64,000 bases of DNA from Absidia repens (lineage: Eukaryota; Mucoromycota; Mucoromycetes; Mucorales; Cunninghamellaceae), in the NCBI GenBank assembly GCA_002105175.1, contig MCGE01000001.1, positions 1,488,001 to 1,552,000 of the forward strand. Direction: 5' to 3'. The translations under genes were made by a program, and so were the position numbers. The notes under the pieces were generated by a model. The model did not search any database and had not been told where the DNA came from. It saw nothing but the letters and a program-made list of their open reading frames with translations. The first letter of the stretch is position 1, and each line of letters begins with the position of its first letter. Of the stretch, positions 1 to 10,812 are shown in pieces.

Positions 1-704
1 AGCGCTCCGTCTATCATACAGGGCTTCAAAAAATTGAGACAGGAGGGATTTCACTGAATGGTTTTAAAATATGATCGTTGTGAACGCGTGAAAAAAAAAA
101 GAATATTGAAGGACGCGTATATACATAAAATGATAATAATAAAGAAGCAGCAATGAACTCTTAAAAATACGATGATCGAAGCGCAATTCATCGAGCCCTC
201 GGCCAAATCCACACCAACTTCAAATGCCCTATTTTCTTTTTGTAAACCCCAACCTGCTAACCACATGATTTTGATCCTTTATATCTTTGCCTTCATTACG
301 TGGCCAAAACACTTACATATTGCCAAGTATCGTAATATGTATATATCGTTAGCAATTTCATTAAAGTACCATGACAATCATTGTATCATAATAAGAAATA
401 AAAAGACAAACACAGACAGTTCAATTAAAATTGCAAAAAACAAAGGGGAACAATGGGAATATTCTTTTATTGGAGATATTTACAGAAAAGAAAGGAAAAT
501 GTAATATATGGATATTATTTGCTACATAAAAAATTGGTGACATATAAATATTATAAGGGGAAGGGGAGGATAAAATAAATATAAGGACTAGTACTAAGAG
601 TGAGAGTAATATATATATATATATATATATATTAAGAAGAGTAAAAAATAACATAGAGGGAATAAGAAGGTACATAATAAATAGGAATAACAACCAAAGC
701 TAAT
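1..704. other. A/T-rich spacer, no gene seen
   Basis: No reading frame here looks protein-like on either strand. The stretch has A/T-rich low-complexity sequence and a TA dinucleotide run near 609-632. It lies downstream of the 3' end of the minus-strand receptor gene. Confidence 0.6.
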
Positions 705-2740
705 CTAAAGATGGCACGTTTGATCGGACACAGATATTCTATATCGTTCTTTTGATTCACCTTGAAGACCTTCAGGCGCATTATCGTCGATGTTGCCGTT
801 GTCACTAGTAGAATCCAGTGGTGGCTCAAGTGGCGGAGGGTTTGCATATGACCGCAATTCAATGGTAGATGATGACCGGGGTGCAGATCGCGAAGATGAT
901 GGAGAAAACAGACCAGAGGCCAAGCGAGACAAGATATGATGGCAGACACGAGCCCAAAGGGCAGACTTGTAAGGAATAAAGACAACATGAATGACGTTCT
1001 CCTGGGAGTGAGCGGAAAGAGAACGAATCCCGGTGTCAAAATTCACAGTAGGCAATTGTTGGATTGTTGGTGAGGGCTGATCGTCATTAGCTGTCGTTTT
1101 ACCAGCATCAGAGGAGGAAGTGGTGGTGGTTGGAAGGGTGCAAAATGATAATTGACGAACATTGTAGTGCGAAGAGAGCTGGGCTAGTGATGAGGGTGGA
1201 ATGCCAATTCGTCGCATTGGTACGCTGCTGTGGGTGGTTCCTGAATATCTTGAGGTTGCATTGGCGTGAATGACGGCAGAATCCCATTTGGCGGCGTTTT
1301 CACCACGCAGAGCATCCACCGGGGGCATGATATAGAGAGTATGCGTTTTCTCTTCCTTCTTTTCCGCTTCGGTCGAGGAGTCGTTTCGGATTTCAACCAG
1401 ATGATACTCTTCAACATATATTTTGCGCCAGTACTGCAATCGATCATCGAGAAATGCTGTCAAAGCAGGATCCGTAAAAAAGACAATAAGAACAAAAAAA
1501 CCTACATACATAAATAAAAGAAAGCAAAGATTAGGAATATGCAGTCCCCGCCTTCCCTCCGTTTTGCATAACTAATCCAAGTAAAAAAAATAAGATACCT
1601 TCTAGACAAGCAAAGACTGTATCGAACATGGCCAAGATAAATGGAGGTGGACTGTTGCTAACGGTCATCATCATTTGTATTCCAAATCCCCAAATATTCA
1701 CCAATAACGGTACTATGGCACACATACACACACACATAGAAAAAAAGAAAATGAGTGTTTTGGTCCAAATCACGCGTCTGACACAAACTTACTTAATGGG
1801 TAAATAATACACCGTGTGACAACTTTAGACAAAATGGCGGAATGTCTTCGTTGAATTCGACTTCCTATCTGGTTCGTGCTTGCTTCACCCATATATGTAG
1901 TGTTGTCGATGTTTTTCCGCAGAGCCCGTTGTTCATGAATCAGTTTGTATAATGCAATAGCAGAAGAGATCCCTGCCAAGATGTTGATAAAGAATAGAAA
2001 ACCATAGTACCACATCTACAAGGTGCATAAAATAAAAGTGAGTCAATGATGAGGGTAACGATAGAAAATAAAAAAAAAAAAAAAAAAGTAGTCGTTTCAC
2101 TCTTACCCAAGAGAAGATGGCATAGGAACGTTGAATAATGTACGTCAGGTACCTGAAAAAAAAAGAAGGGTGAAAGAAGAAAAAAAAAAAGTCAAACGAT
2201 TGTCGGTAACTCAAATATTTAAGAATAATGTTCATCTTACCAACAAGTATCATGAGGCTGAGGAACATTCTCAGCAGTGACAGCTTTATATACTGACACT
2301 ACTGTACACACCAAGACATAGAGAATGACAGAAGGATAATAAAAATATTCCAACAAATCCCGTCGTTTCACATTGATAACAAAAATCAATACCAGGTTGA
2401 TACCAACAATGGCTAAAAATGATGCACTGGTGAGTCGAGAGATATTACTGATGATACCCCCAGCACGACAAAAACTCTGTGGTCCTTCCACAAACGACAT
2501 GGATAAATTCATGATCGAATCCACGCCATTGGCTGCACAGGCTATCACGACGCACCGCAGTGATATGCGATTGGCCCGTTTTCGATCCATCAGCCATAAA
2601 TATAAAAAGCTACACAGTACAATAAGTGATGCGACGAGTGCGATGATCGATGTGGCTATGGTTGCTCGCCTTAGTGTGAGGAATTGTTCTCGGGTATAAA
2701 GAAGAAAATCAGTTTCAACCTCCGGATTGCCTTGATCCAT
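705..2740 (-). CDS. Seven-transmembrane G-protein-coupled receptor (fungal cAMP-receptor/Git3-like)
   Basis: Five exons on the minus strand join in frame: 2740-2241, 2152-2107, 2015-1793, 1712-1599 and 1456-705, giving about 544 residues. The ATG at 2740 begins MDQGNPEVE. Hydrophobic segments are visible at about residues 26-50, 61-82, 95-124 and 135-153, then one each in exon 3 (WYYGFLFFINILAG), exon 4 (PLLVNIWGFGIQMMM) and at the exon 4/5 junction (FILAMFDTVFACLEG), making seven. Cys91 before TM3 and Cys166 in the second external loop could form the usual receptor disulfide. Basic loops (DRKRANR, NVKRRDLL) suit the cytoplasmic side. The tail of about 230 residues is Ser/Thr-rich and could be phosphorylated. 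By family analogy it would sense an external cue and signal through a G protein; the ligand cannot be inferred. A further intron in the tail cannot be excluded. Confidence 0.8.
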
Positions 2741-3580
2741 ATTATTATTCCTTTTTCTTTTTTTTTATTTGTCTGTGTGATACGAATTACAAGTGGAGAA
2801 AATGCGTTATAATGATAGTAGTGATGATAATTCTGAGCGGTCAATGATGATGATGGTGATGATCATAGACAAAATGGTGTAAAATAGGAGAAAGAAAGAA
2901 AGAGAAGGTGTTGAAGAAAGGAAATAATAATCGTTCTTTATTGTCATCAAATATATCGGGATCCTATTTTTTTGGTTTAAGCTGGCTTTGAAAGGATGGT
3001 TAAATTTGACCAAAAAGAAATTCTCAAAGTCAGGCGTCCTTAGTTTCAAGGTTTCAAAAAAATCTATCCCAGAACAAAAGTAACGAAAGGGAAAATCATA
3101 ATGACATGGATGATCGCTCTTGTTGATGATTGAGTATCCGTGTTTAATATGACGATCCCTTTTTAAGATAGGTGAATGTAGCTCAAAGCTGGGGTAGATT
3201 GAAAAATAACAACTACGATATGATATACCAAGCATTTGTTTTTTTTTGTAGCTAATAACTTTAAATTTAAACTTTTGATGAGAATTATAGACCACAAAGT
3301 TCATTAAAAGTCAGCTAATGGTAATTTTGTGGAGAAAGGTATACTCGAAGTTGCACTACCACAGGATAAACGGACCGATAGGACGCACCAATCTGATATC
3401 ATATCATCTTGATCTGTTGAATACTAAACATTTATCCTACTTTACAAAAAAAAAAAAAAAAAAAAAAAAAACAGAGTAATTACCTTTTTTGGTGCCCCTC
3501 TTGTTTTCCCCTATCCACCACCATCAACCAGCATGTACAACATGATTTTCACGCAACCATATAAGTCAATAAATAATAAT
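2741..3580. other. Intergenic, no gene recognised
   Basis: This holds the receptor's upstream region and a poly-A run at about 3446-3470. A 165-codon open frame on the minus strand (2807-3304) has no recognisable domain and poor codon character, so I do not call it. Confidence 0.5.
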
Positions 3581-3710
3581 CAAGCTTTATTCATAAAAAC
3601 AATACGAGAGAAGAATATAAACATGTATCATATGATATCAATATCTAATAAATAAAACTAATCTATACTAAAAAACCAATAATCAGTCATACATTCATCG
3701 AGGCAACCGG

Positions 3711-4235
3711 TCATTCATTCATCGTCGATCTGATTTGAGCATCCAATTTTTGTTGTGCTTCAGCATGTACCACCAACTGAACCAGGTTACCACCCATCTT
3801 CACTTGGATCAGTCGCCGATAGGTTGTTTCCAATACTATACTAACTGCTCGTTTGTGTGCTTTGATCCAGACCTTGCAACTTGGTTTTCGCCCATCGCAT
3901 CGTGAATTCCAGTAGCCTCCCTCCCCCTCCCGAAAGAAAGTGGAATATATTCTATCATGAACATTGAAAAGTAAGTAAGAAGAGAGAGAGAGAGAGAGAG
4001 AGTCGTTTGACTGAATAATCATAATATTTTCTTACCCAGCATTTAGTTTGAACAAACAATCCCATTGGACTTTTCCGCAAACTTGGTCAGTGTTCGAGTT
4101 ATTGTTTTTGTCTTTTCCATTTCCGCTGTTGTATTGAGATCTCTGGGCGTTGCAATGTTGACACGTTTATTACAAGCTTTTTCTTGAATATAGTTTCTGA
4201 AGGTCAGCTCCCTTATTCCGCAACATTAATAAAAG
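3711..4235 (-). CDS. Unrecognised 3' gene portion, Cys-containing
   Basis: The last exon (about 3920-3711) reads convincingly as protein, with segments SCKVWIKAHKRAVSIVLE and LVVHAEAQQKLDAQIRSTMNE. A plus-strand TTTATT at about 3585 supplies a minus-strand AATAAA downstream. Upstream, after a likely intron with donor GTAAGAAAAT near 4035, one frame carries CQHC and VCGKVQWDC. Combined with RCDGRKPSC in the last exon, this could be a zinc-binding arrangement. I could not find a start or an uninterrupted 5' part, and stops occur in all frames upstream near the edge of the palindromic repeat. It may be a truncated gene or a transposon-related fragment. No function is assigned. Confidence 0.3.
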
Positions 4236-4763
4236 GAATATCAAGCGTTAGATGGTGAATATCAGCAACGTAAAGTAAAAAGAAAAAAAAAGAGGCGAAG
4301 AGAACTTACATTATCAACTATCGCAGGTCATTTATACGTTCATTTTCATTCATTCTACAGTTTGCAATCAAAACTATAAACTGACTCCCTAGAGTATGTC
4401 AAATCTATTTTCGAAAGATACGCTGATGATCCAGTCTAGGTTTATCGATAGGAACGGTAGAGCAGTACTAGAGCTACGTTTCATCTTGACTTGGGCTCTA
4501 AGGAGCATTAACCATAAGACTAGCAGGGAACGGTCTAAGGCGGCGGATATATCCAACTGCACAGTCTTGGTTAATTAATATGCTCAATCGAGTAGTAAAC
4601 GCCCGACATTCAATATTAAAAGGCCAGTAGATTGCTGAAGTACTAGGGGAAAGTAATATTACTAAACTATAAGGTAAGCTTATGATAGGAAAACGGACGA
4701 AGTTCACTGCAGCAAGGAGCATATTGATGGTAGAATGAGTGAGACTATGAGGAGATCTAGAGA

Positions 4764-5345
4764 ATGGGTAACACTTATACAAAGGGACTAATGGAAAAAG
4801 GGATCTATATACTAGGTAAAAGAAAAACTAGCAGGACATCTGTTTTTGAATCGCAACAACTGTTAACACTAATCAAAAGGGTGATGGTAACAAATAACAG
4901 CGATCTATTGCTCAAGACATGGGAAAGACTAATGGTACATTTTTCAGTAAAGCAAGTAAAAAGAGACATATTTTATTCAGATGTAGGTACAAGGTATGCG
5001 CAAACTAACACTAAACTAAGCTAATGAAAGCTACTAAAAGTAAACTAATGGTGCTCCAAAATCCTGAATCCAAAATGAAAGGGTTTCCCCATGCATCTTG
5101 TAATCCCTGAGCTGAAATCCCTTCTAAACTAGACCTGACACTATTCTAAGTCGACCATAACCTCAATGAAGTCAAAATGATGAAGAAAAAAGAAAGAGCG
5201 AAATTTTTTTTTTGGAAAGATAATAATACCCACGTGTGCGGGATTTGAAATGTGTTTTTTTTTTTTTTGGTCTTTGAGGTTTATGGCTTGTGATTTTTTA
5301 CAGTAGATATAAAATGGAACCCCTTTTTTTTGCTTCTCTTTTTAT
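4764..5345 (+). repeat. Left arm of palindrome
   Basis: This is the inverted partner of 7255-7815. Both arms contain the same short open frame (shared segment GIYILGKRKTSRT), which is a consequence of the repeat; nothing suggests it is a gene. Confidence 0.85.
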
Positions 5346-7254
5346 ACGACATAAACACTATAAAATTTTAACAACAGGATGCTTTCTTTTTTTACGGCAA
5401 CTTCCATCAGTTAACAGTGGCAGTATTGTTGTTTATTATTCTCATAACATCAACTCTGTCATTGAGCATGGGCATTCTCTTCTTTTAAAAGCACCAACAC
5501 AACCATTCAACAAAGGCAACGTGGCGGTATTCTCTTCTGCTTCAAGCCATCGACTCTAGTCACCATAGTTATCCCTCCTCTTTACAAAAACCCTCCTCTT
5601 ATCAAAGCAACCAACACCATGTTACACAGACAACATAATGATTTTGGACTCAATATCAAACAGCTTGGAATACCATAGTTTACCCCTTTTACTATAGACT
5701 AATCGCTTAGACATGACTTGTAGAATACCTTGTCTCCCATTTTTCACTGTGGAATAGTTTGTCACTGGCTACATTTATTTTGCCAATCCACAGTGCATTA
5801 TGTTTACTATATTATGTAATAAATGCTCTGGCTCTCTGCTGGAATTTTTAAAAGCCTTTGATATACTAGATGTCAGTTTCCTTTTTTTTTTTTTTTTTCT
5901 TTGAAGTGAGATTTTTAATGGTATGGAATTTGACGATTTTGCCTCACTTTGCCCTTCAGTGAATTGTATAGAGTAGTATGGCGGGGATAATGTTGTTTTT
6001 GTAGCTACAATTTAGTTTCAACTCGTTGTCAGCGAAAAATGGCACTCCCTCCGATTTTTTTTTTTTTTTTTTAAAAAAAAAGTTTTTTTTTTTTTTTCAT
6101 GATCTAACTACCCCGTTTCCAAAAATCTCCCCTCACGATTACACGTCACCTTGACGTCCGTGGATGTACATTTGGGCTAGATATGCACTCCCCAAAAAAT
6201 GGAAAATTGGAACCATTTTTTTCTCTCCAATCGACATCGATAAATTTGGAAACAGTAGAGATACATTATGGACCTTTTTTTTTTTTGTTTTTTTTTTTTT
6301 TTTTGTCTACCAAGATCTCTTATTTTTTTTTTTTGCCCAAATTAACCATATAATGTCTAAACAAAAAAGAGACCTTTTGGTGAATGTGAAATGAGGGAAT
6401 AGCTCTGGTGCAGGTGTGATTCCGGAATAGATTTAATGGGAAGATATCAAGAAGAGCACTAATTCAAACCGGCGATGACTTGTAGAGGTTGGGCTCGGTG
6501 TGGGTTCTGACTGATGCCACGAGGAATACGCAATGTTTGATCTGCTAAAAAATGGCAGACTTGAAAAAACTATTAATTTGAAGGACCTACTTTCTACCTA
6601 TGGCCTTTATTTTTATTAGATATAAGTCAATAAAATAAAGCGAAAATGTAAACTAAAAGGGTAGGCCAATTCTACGGCGAGTGACAAGCTATTCTACAGT
6701 GCAGTACAATAAAAGGGTGAGTGGGGTAAACTAATTTATTCTACATTGAGAGATGGGGGGGTGACTAAACTGTGCCATGTTGCTCCTTATTTAGTTCAAA
6801 GACGGTGTGAGAGGAAAACTACCATGCTGTCAGTCTGGCGAAGGTTGATTCATTAAAATGAGTGCTAACGTACCTTTTTTTTTTCCAATTATTTCATCCT
6901 TGTCTCAATATTATTTTATGGCCGCCTGAATTTTTTTTTTTTCAATGTCATAAGTTACTTCTTGCCCATCCAAATTTATTTTTTTCCTGAGAAGAGAGAG
7001 CCCTCATACCGCCACAGTTGAGTGATTTGGTTGCTGTAAAAAAGACAGAGTCATCATTTTGTCTATTTTTACTGTGATAGGTGGGAGTCACTGTTGAACG
7101 GAGGGCGATTGCTTTAAAAAGAAGACAGATGCAAGGCGTTGCTGATGCTGGCTACTGTAAAATGAAGATTGAGTCAGCACGACCACCGATACTGAATGGT
7201 GTTGGCCGTAGTAAAAATAAAATCAACTTGTTTACGTTGCTGTATGATGCTGAT

Positions 7255-7815
7255 GTTGGAAAAAAGAGAAGCAAAAAAAAGGGGTTCCATTTTATATCCA
7301 CTGAAAAAAATCACAAGCTACAAACCTCAAAGACCAAAAAAGCACATTTCAAATCCCGCACACGTGGGTATTATTATCTTTCCATTTTTTTTTTCGTCCT
7401 TTCTTTTTTCTTCATCATTTTGACTTCATTGAGGTTATGGTCGACTTAGAATAGTGTCAGGTCTAGTTTAGAAGGGATTTCAGCTCAGGGATTACAAGAT
7501 GCATGGGGAAACCCTTTCATTTTGGATTCAGGATTTTGGAGCACCATTAGTTTACTTTTAGTAGCTTTCATTAGCTTAGTTTAGTGTTAGTTTGCGCATA
7601 CCTTGTACCTACATCTGAATAAAATATGTCTCTTTTTACTTGCTTTACTGAAAAATGTACCATTAGTCTTTCCCATGTCTTGAGCAATAGATCGCTGTTA
7701 TTTGTTACCATCACCCTTTTGATTAGTGTTAACAGTTGTTGCGATTCAATAACAGTTGTCCTGCTAGTTTTTCTTTTACCTAGTATATAGATCCCTTTTT
7801 CCATTAGTCTCATTA
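7255..7815 (-). repeat. Right arm of palindrome
   Basis: This is the reverse-complement partner of 4764-5345, with only scattered substitutions. The much higher identity here than in the flanking symmetric parts suggests gene conversion between the arms. Confidence 0.85.
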
Positions 7816-8280
7816 GATAAGTGTTTACCCATTCTCCAGGTTTTCCTCATAGTTTCGCTTATTCTACCTTCAATACATTCCTTGTTATAATGAACCCCGT
7901 AGGCTTAGTTTAGTATATACCATTTGTCTTGCAATAAAATATGCCTTTTTATGAACCATCCTCTCTGACCCATTATTAGTGAGCAATGTCGCTATTGTGA
8001 TAGCTGTATTAATATGCTATTAAAAACCTGCTTTTTAGATTACCTACCTTTACTACTTCCCCTTGGCGTCCTAGCGGCTTGTTGACAGTTCTAGTCCGGT
8101 CAATATAAAATGTGTTCTTATTCGGGTCATTCATGCCAACGGACATAGGTTCTACAGTGAGCGTACTCTTTCCTATGGAATATTATAGCCTCTACTATAT
8201 TTGGCATACCTACTCTTATCATATATATCCAGCTAATTTTTTCATTGCGTATGTTATAATTAAAAAAAAAAAGCATAACC

Positions 8281-9157
8281 CGTTTTAATGGAAGTCGGTT
8301 AGGTCCTCAGATGAATTTGTTCATATCTTTATCTGCTCACAAAAAAAGGCAGATAATCGACGAAACGGTAAGTATGATGGGTTGATCAAGGCAGGATGAA
8401 CGCCTACATAAGTGAAAAATTGTGAAGGTGTTCAAGTTCATGCCATCAAAATCTACACTTCAACAATATTCCCCCCCCCGAATGGTGAGCATCCTGAGTC
8501 TTTTATCTATTGGTCGGAGCTGAAACGTATGACAATAGAAAATGATTACAGCAGGAAACGATTTGAAATCTGGCCTCTCGGTTGATTCGAGTTTTGACTC
8601 ACATGACCAGAATCTTTTTCACTAGTCATTCAAAGAGCATCGCATAATTTGAGATTGAGGTTTTTTCTTGGCAGAGCCTATTGTCCGCCCTTTTTGTAAA
8701 GTCGAATTCACTGTATACAATGACACTGACAGACTACCACCACAAACTACAATTCAAAGAGATCGACTAAATAAAAAAATCATATCAAACACAATGATCC
8801 TGCACGCAAACAATGAAAAAAGAAATGGAAAGGGTTAGATTCCATCAAATATGAATACTCTAGACAATTTCACCCATTCCAAAAGATAAATAAGAGACTG
8901 CATCGGCAATTTTTTATTGATTTTTATTCAGAAATATAATGTACGTATAATGTAAAAAAAAAAAAAAAAAGATATATAATAAATAAGTGTAAACTAATAA
9001 TAATGGGGCAAGTCGAGAAGGGGGTAATACTGTAATAGGGAATGATGGAGTCACAAGAAAAAAATATACGTGGTAAAAATGGGGTATTGGGTAGATGTAA
9101 AATAAAATAGGATAAAAAAAAAGTAAAACTAATACTACACTGGAACTGCTTGTAAGA
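8281..9157. other. Intergenic and 3' UTR, nothing specific
   Basis: Low-complexity A/T-rich sequence with a C9 run near 8471. The right part (8914-9157) is the 3' flank of the minus-strand SRPBCC gene. No RNA gene or ORF is supported. Confidence 0.5.
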
Positions 9158-10237
9158 TCATGCTTTCTGTCGTTCGTAGATTTCACTCACCAGATCCCAG
9201 TCCTTGTCCAATACCTTTGTTGATGACGATTTTGTTAATGTAGATTGTCGTTGTCCAGTGACCATTCTTGAACCGTTGCTTTGATCGTCTTGATTCAATC
9301 CAGTACCATCGAGGTCTTTGTTGAGTAAATCATTGGTCAGTAATGAGAGGGTTGCTTCTGCCGTTGTCGCCTGCTGATACGTCTCGTTACAAAAGGCAGA
9401 GTTGTCGGCTGACTTGAACTGCGGCCGATCCGTTTTGTCATTCTCATCAATGGTAGTGTGCCCATCCCCAGTTGTTGTACTTGATGTGTTGCTATAGTCC
9501 TTATCCAAAAGAGCCTTGTCTTGGTCGTCGTCATCATCGTCGTTATCGGTTAATTGTTGGTGGTCTTGTTCAATCCGTTTTTCCAAATCCTTCATAAATC
9601 GATCAATGCGCCGGTGATAGCCGAAAAGTAGCATGTTGGATAAACGTACTAAAGGTTTTTTGATCACACCCTGTTCAGTGATTTTCAGTTGGACATCGGT
9701 TGTGTTGGTATTGTTGGCATCATCACTGCTGTTGTTGCTAGTACTACCACTACCACTACTACTGTTGCTACTGCTACTCCGTCTTAATTTTTGATTGTGG
9801 TATTTGAGTTCAAAGGTCCATGAGCCTGAAAACGTAGGAACATGAGGTCGAGTAGGGACAGGTGATCGTAGACTGACGGCAGTAGTGATACGTTCTTCTA
9901 AAACCCTGAGCATCGTTTTCATAGGCTGCTGTTCAACGTGTAAAATGACAGTACGACGATGGCGTTTGGAATGTTCGACAAAGACAACGCGTTTACCTTC
10001 ATCGAGAGTTGCTGGTGTAGTGCTGTCGATGGAAACTGTTTCAAGTTTAGGCCGCCATGTTGGGTATTGTTGAACATCCGTCAAAAGCTGCCAGAGTCGT
10101 TCAGGTCGAGTTTTGTAGGTGATGGTGCGGGATACAATATGACTTTCAGGAATCAGGATACCAATGACATAGATGAGAAGTGGTATGCAGGGAATAATAA
10201 GAACGGCGATAATAATTTGGGTAACTTGTGATACCAT
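9158..10237 (-). CDS. Membrane-anchored SRPBCC/START-like (polyketide cyclase-type) protein
   Basis: This is a single-exon gene of 359 codons starting MVSQVTQIIIAVLIIPC. Residues about 5-28 form one hydrophobic segment (signal anchor). A region like the SRPBCC ligand-binding fold follows (about 33-215): TITYKTRPERLWQLLTDV, then YPTWRPKLETVSI, a pattern common in polyketide cyclase/dehydrase-type proteins, then a strand-rich part ending FSGSWTFELKYH. It is interrupted by a Ser/Asn/Thr-rich insert (about 150-180). The C-terminal third is acidic, Asp/Thr-rich and probably disordered. Such domains bind lipids or other hydrophobic ligands; the ligand here is unknown. It lies about 575 bp upstream of EF-3 in divergent orientation, so the spacer holds both promoters. 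Confidence 0.65.
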   Translation of the reverse strand: MVSQVTQIIIAVLIIPCIPLLIYVIGILIPESHIVSRTITYKTRPERLWQLLTDVQQYPTWRPKLETVSIDSTTPATLDEGKRVVFVEHSKRHRRTVILHVEQQPMKTMLRVLEERITTAVSLRSPVPTRPHVPTFSGSWTFELKYHNQKLRRSSSSNSSSGSGSTSNNSSDDANNTNTTDVQLKITEQGVIKKPLVRLSNMLLFGYHRRIDRFMKDLEKRIEQDHQQLTDNDDDDDDQDKALLDKDYSNTSSTTTGDGHTTIDENDKTDRPQFKSADNSAFCNETYQQATTAEATLSLLTNDLLNKDLDGTGLNQDDQSNGSRMVTGQRQSTLTKSSSTKVLDKDWDLVSEIYERQKA

Positions 10238-10812
10238 AGTCTAATAGATAATAAAAAATTAGGAAAAAAAAAAAAGAAAAAGAAGTGAAAAAGACTGGTG
10301 AGAACGCAAAACAACCAAAAAAAAAAAATATACGAACCCACCTTTGTACAAAAAAAAAGTTTTGACATGTGACTCCGCTTGCTCGACCAAAAGGAATGTA
10401 AAATAAATATATATCATAAAGGCAAAAAAAAAAACCGAGCAAATAGTTTCAATTTTCAAAAAAGGTAAAAGAAGACAAAAAAAATCTTATGAAGTATGTT
10501 TCAAAAGTAGAAATAATATATGTGCACAGTTTTATTATCAGAGCTAGTCAAGGTGAAATATGTTGCATAACATTGGTCAAAGCCAGATCACAATTGACGA
10601 ACATCGTTTTTTTTGATTCGGCAAAGCCAAAAACCAATGGTGGCTGGAAAAATCTTTTTTGAATTCCCGCTTTCATCTCCTTTTTTTTTTTTTTTTTTCT
10701 GTCTTTCCTTTTAAATTTTTTTTTCATTTTCCTTTTTTTCTTCCTTCATCTTACGAACCACCCCTCTCTTCTCTCGCCCTCCCCCCTTTTCCCCCTCTTT
10801 AATAACACAACA
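10238..10812. promoter_or_regulatory. Divergent promoter region with pyrimidine tract before EF-3
   Basis: This spacer separates two divergent genes. From about 10680 to the EF-3 ATG, the plus strand is strongly C/T-rich (T-runs, then CCACCCCTCTCTTCTCTCGC and CCCCCTCTTT), followed by AATAACACAACA directly before the ATG. CT-rich tracts just upstream of the start are typical of highly expressed fungal housekeeping genes. I see no clear TATA box. Confidence 0.5.

Larger units (their letters stand above)
4380..8280. repeat. Large imperfect palindrome (foldback-type repeat)
   Basis: The stretch is symmetric about roughly 6290. The best-preserved arms are 4764-5345 and 7255-7815, near-identical when one is reverse-complemented. 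Symmetry continues inward in decayed form (the GTTTACCCCTTTTACTATAG region near 5690 against AATAAAAGGGTGAGTGGGG near 6710) and outward (around 4690-4760 against 7835-7900). Half-copies of the same family occur at 35.6, 38.8, 59.2 and 60.8 kb. No transposase was seen. A conserved CCCGCACACGTG motif lies in both arms (about 5229 and 7355). Confidence 0.7.

Noticed and set aside
632..1447. Overlapping open frames around the receptor's last exon
   Set aside because: They are shadows of the receptor tail in other frames.
2807..3304. 165-codon minus-strand ORF between genes
   Set aside because: No domain, odd composition, no supporting splice or polyadenylation context.
4764..5024. 86-codon ORF repeated in inverted orientation at 7571-7813
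   Set aside because: It is shared only because the DNA is an inverted repeat; codon use and composition are not protein-like, and it is broken in the other family copies.
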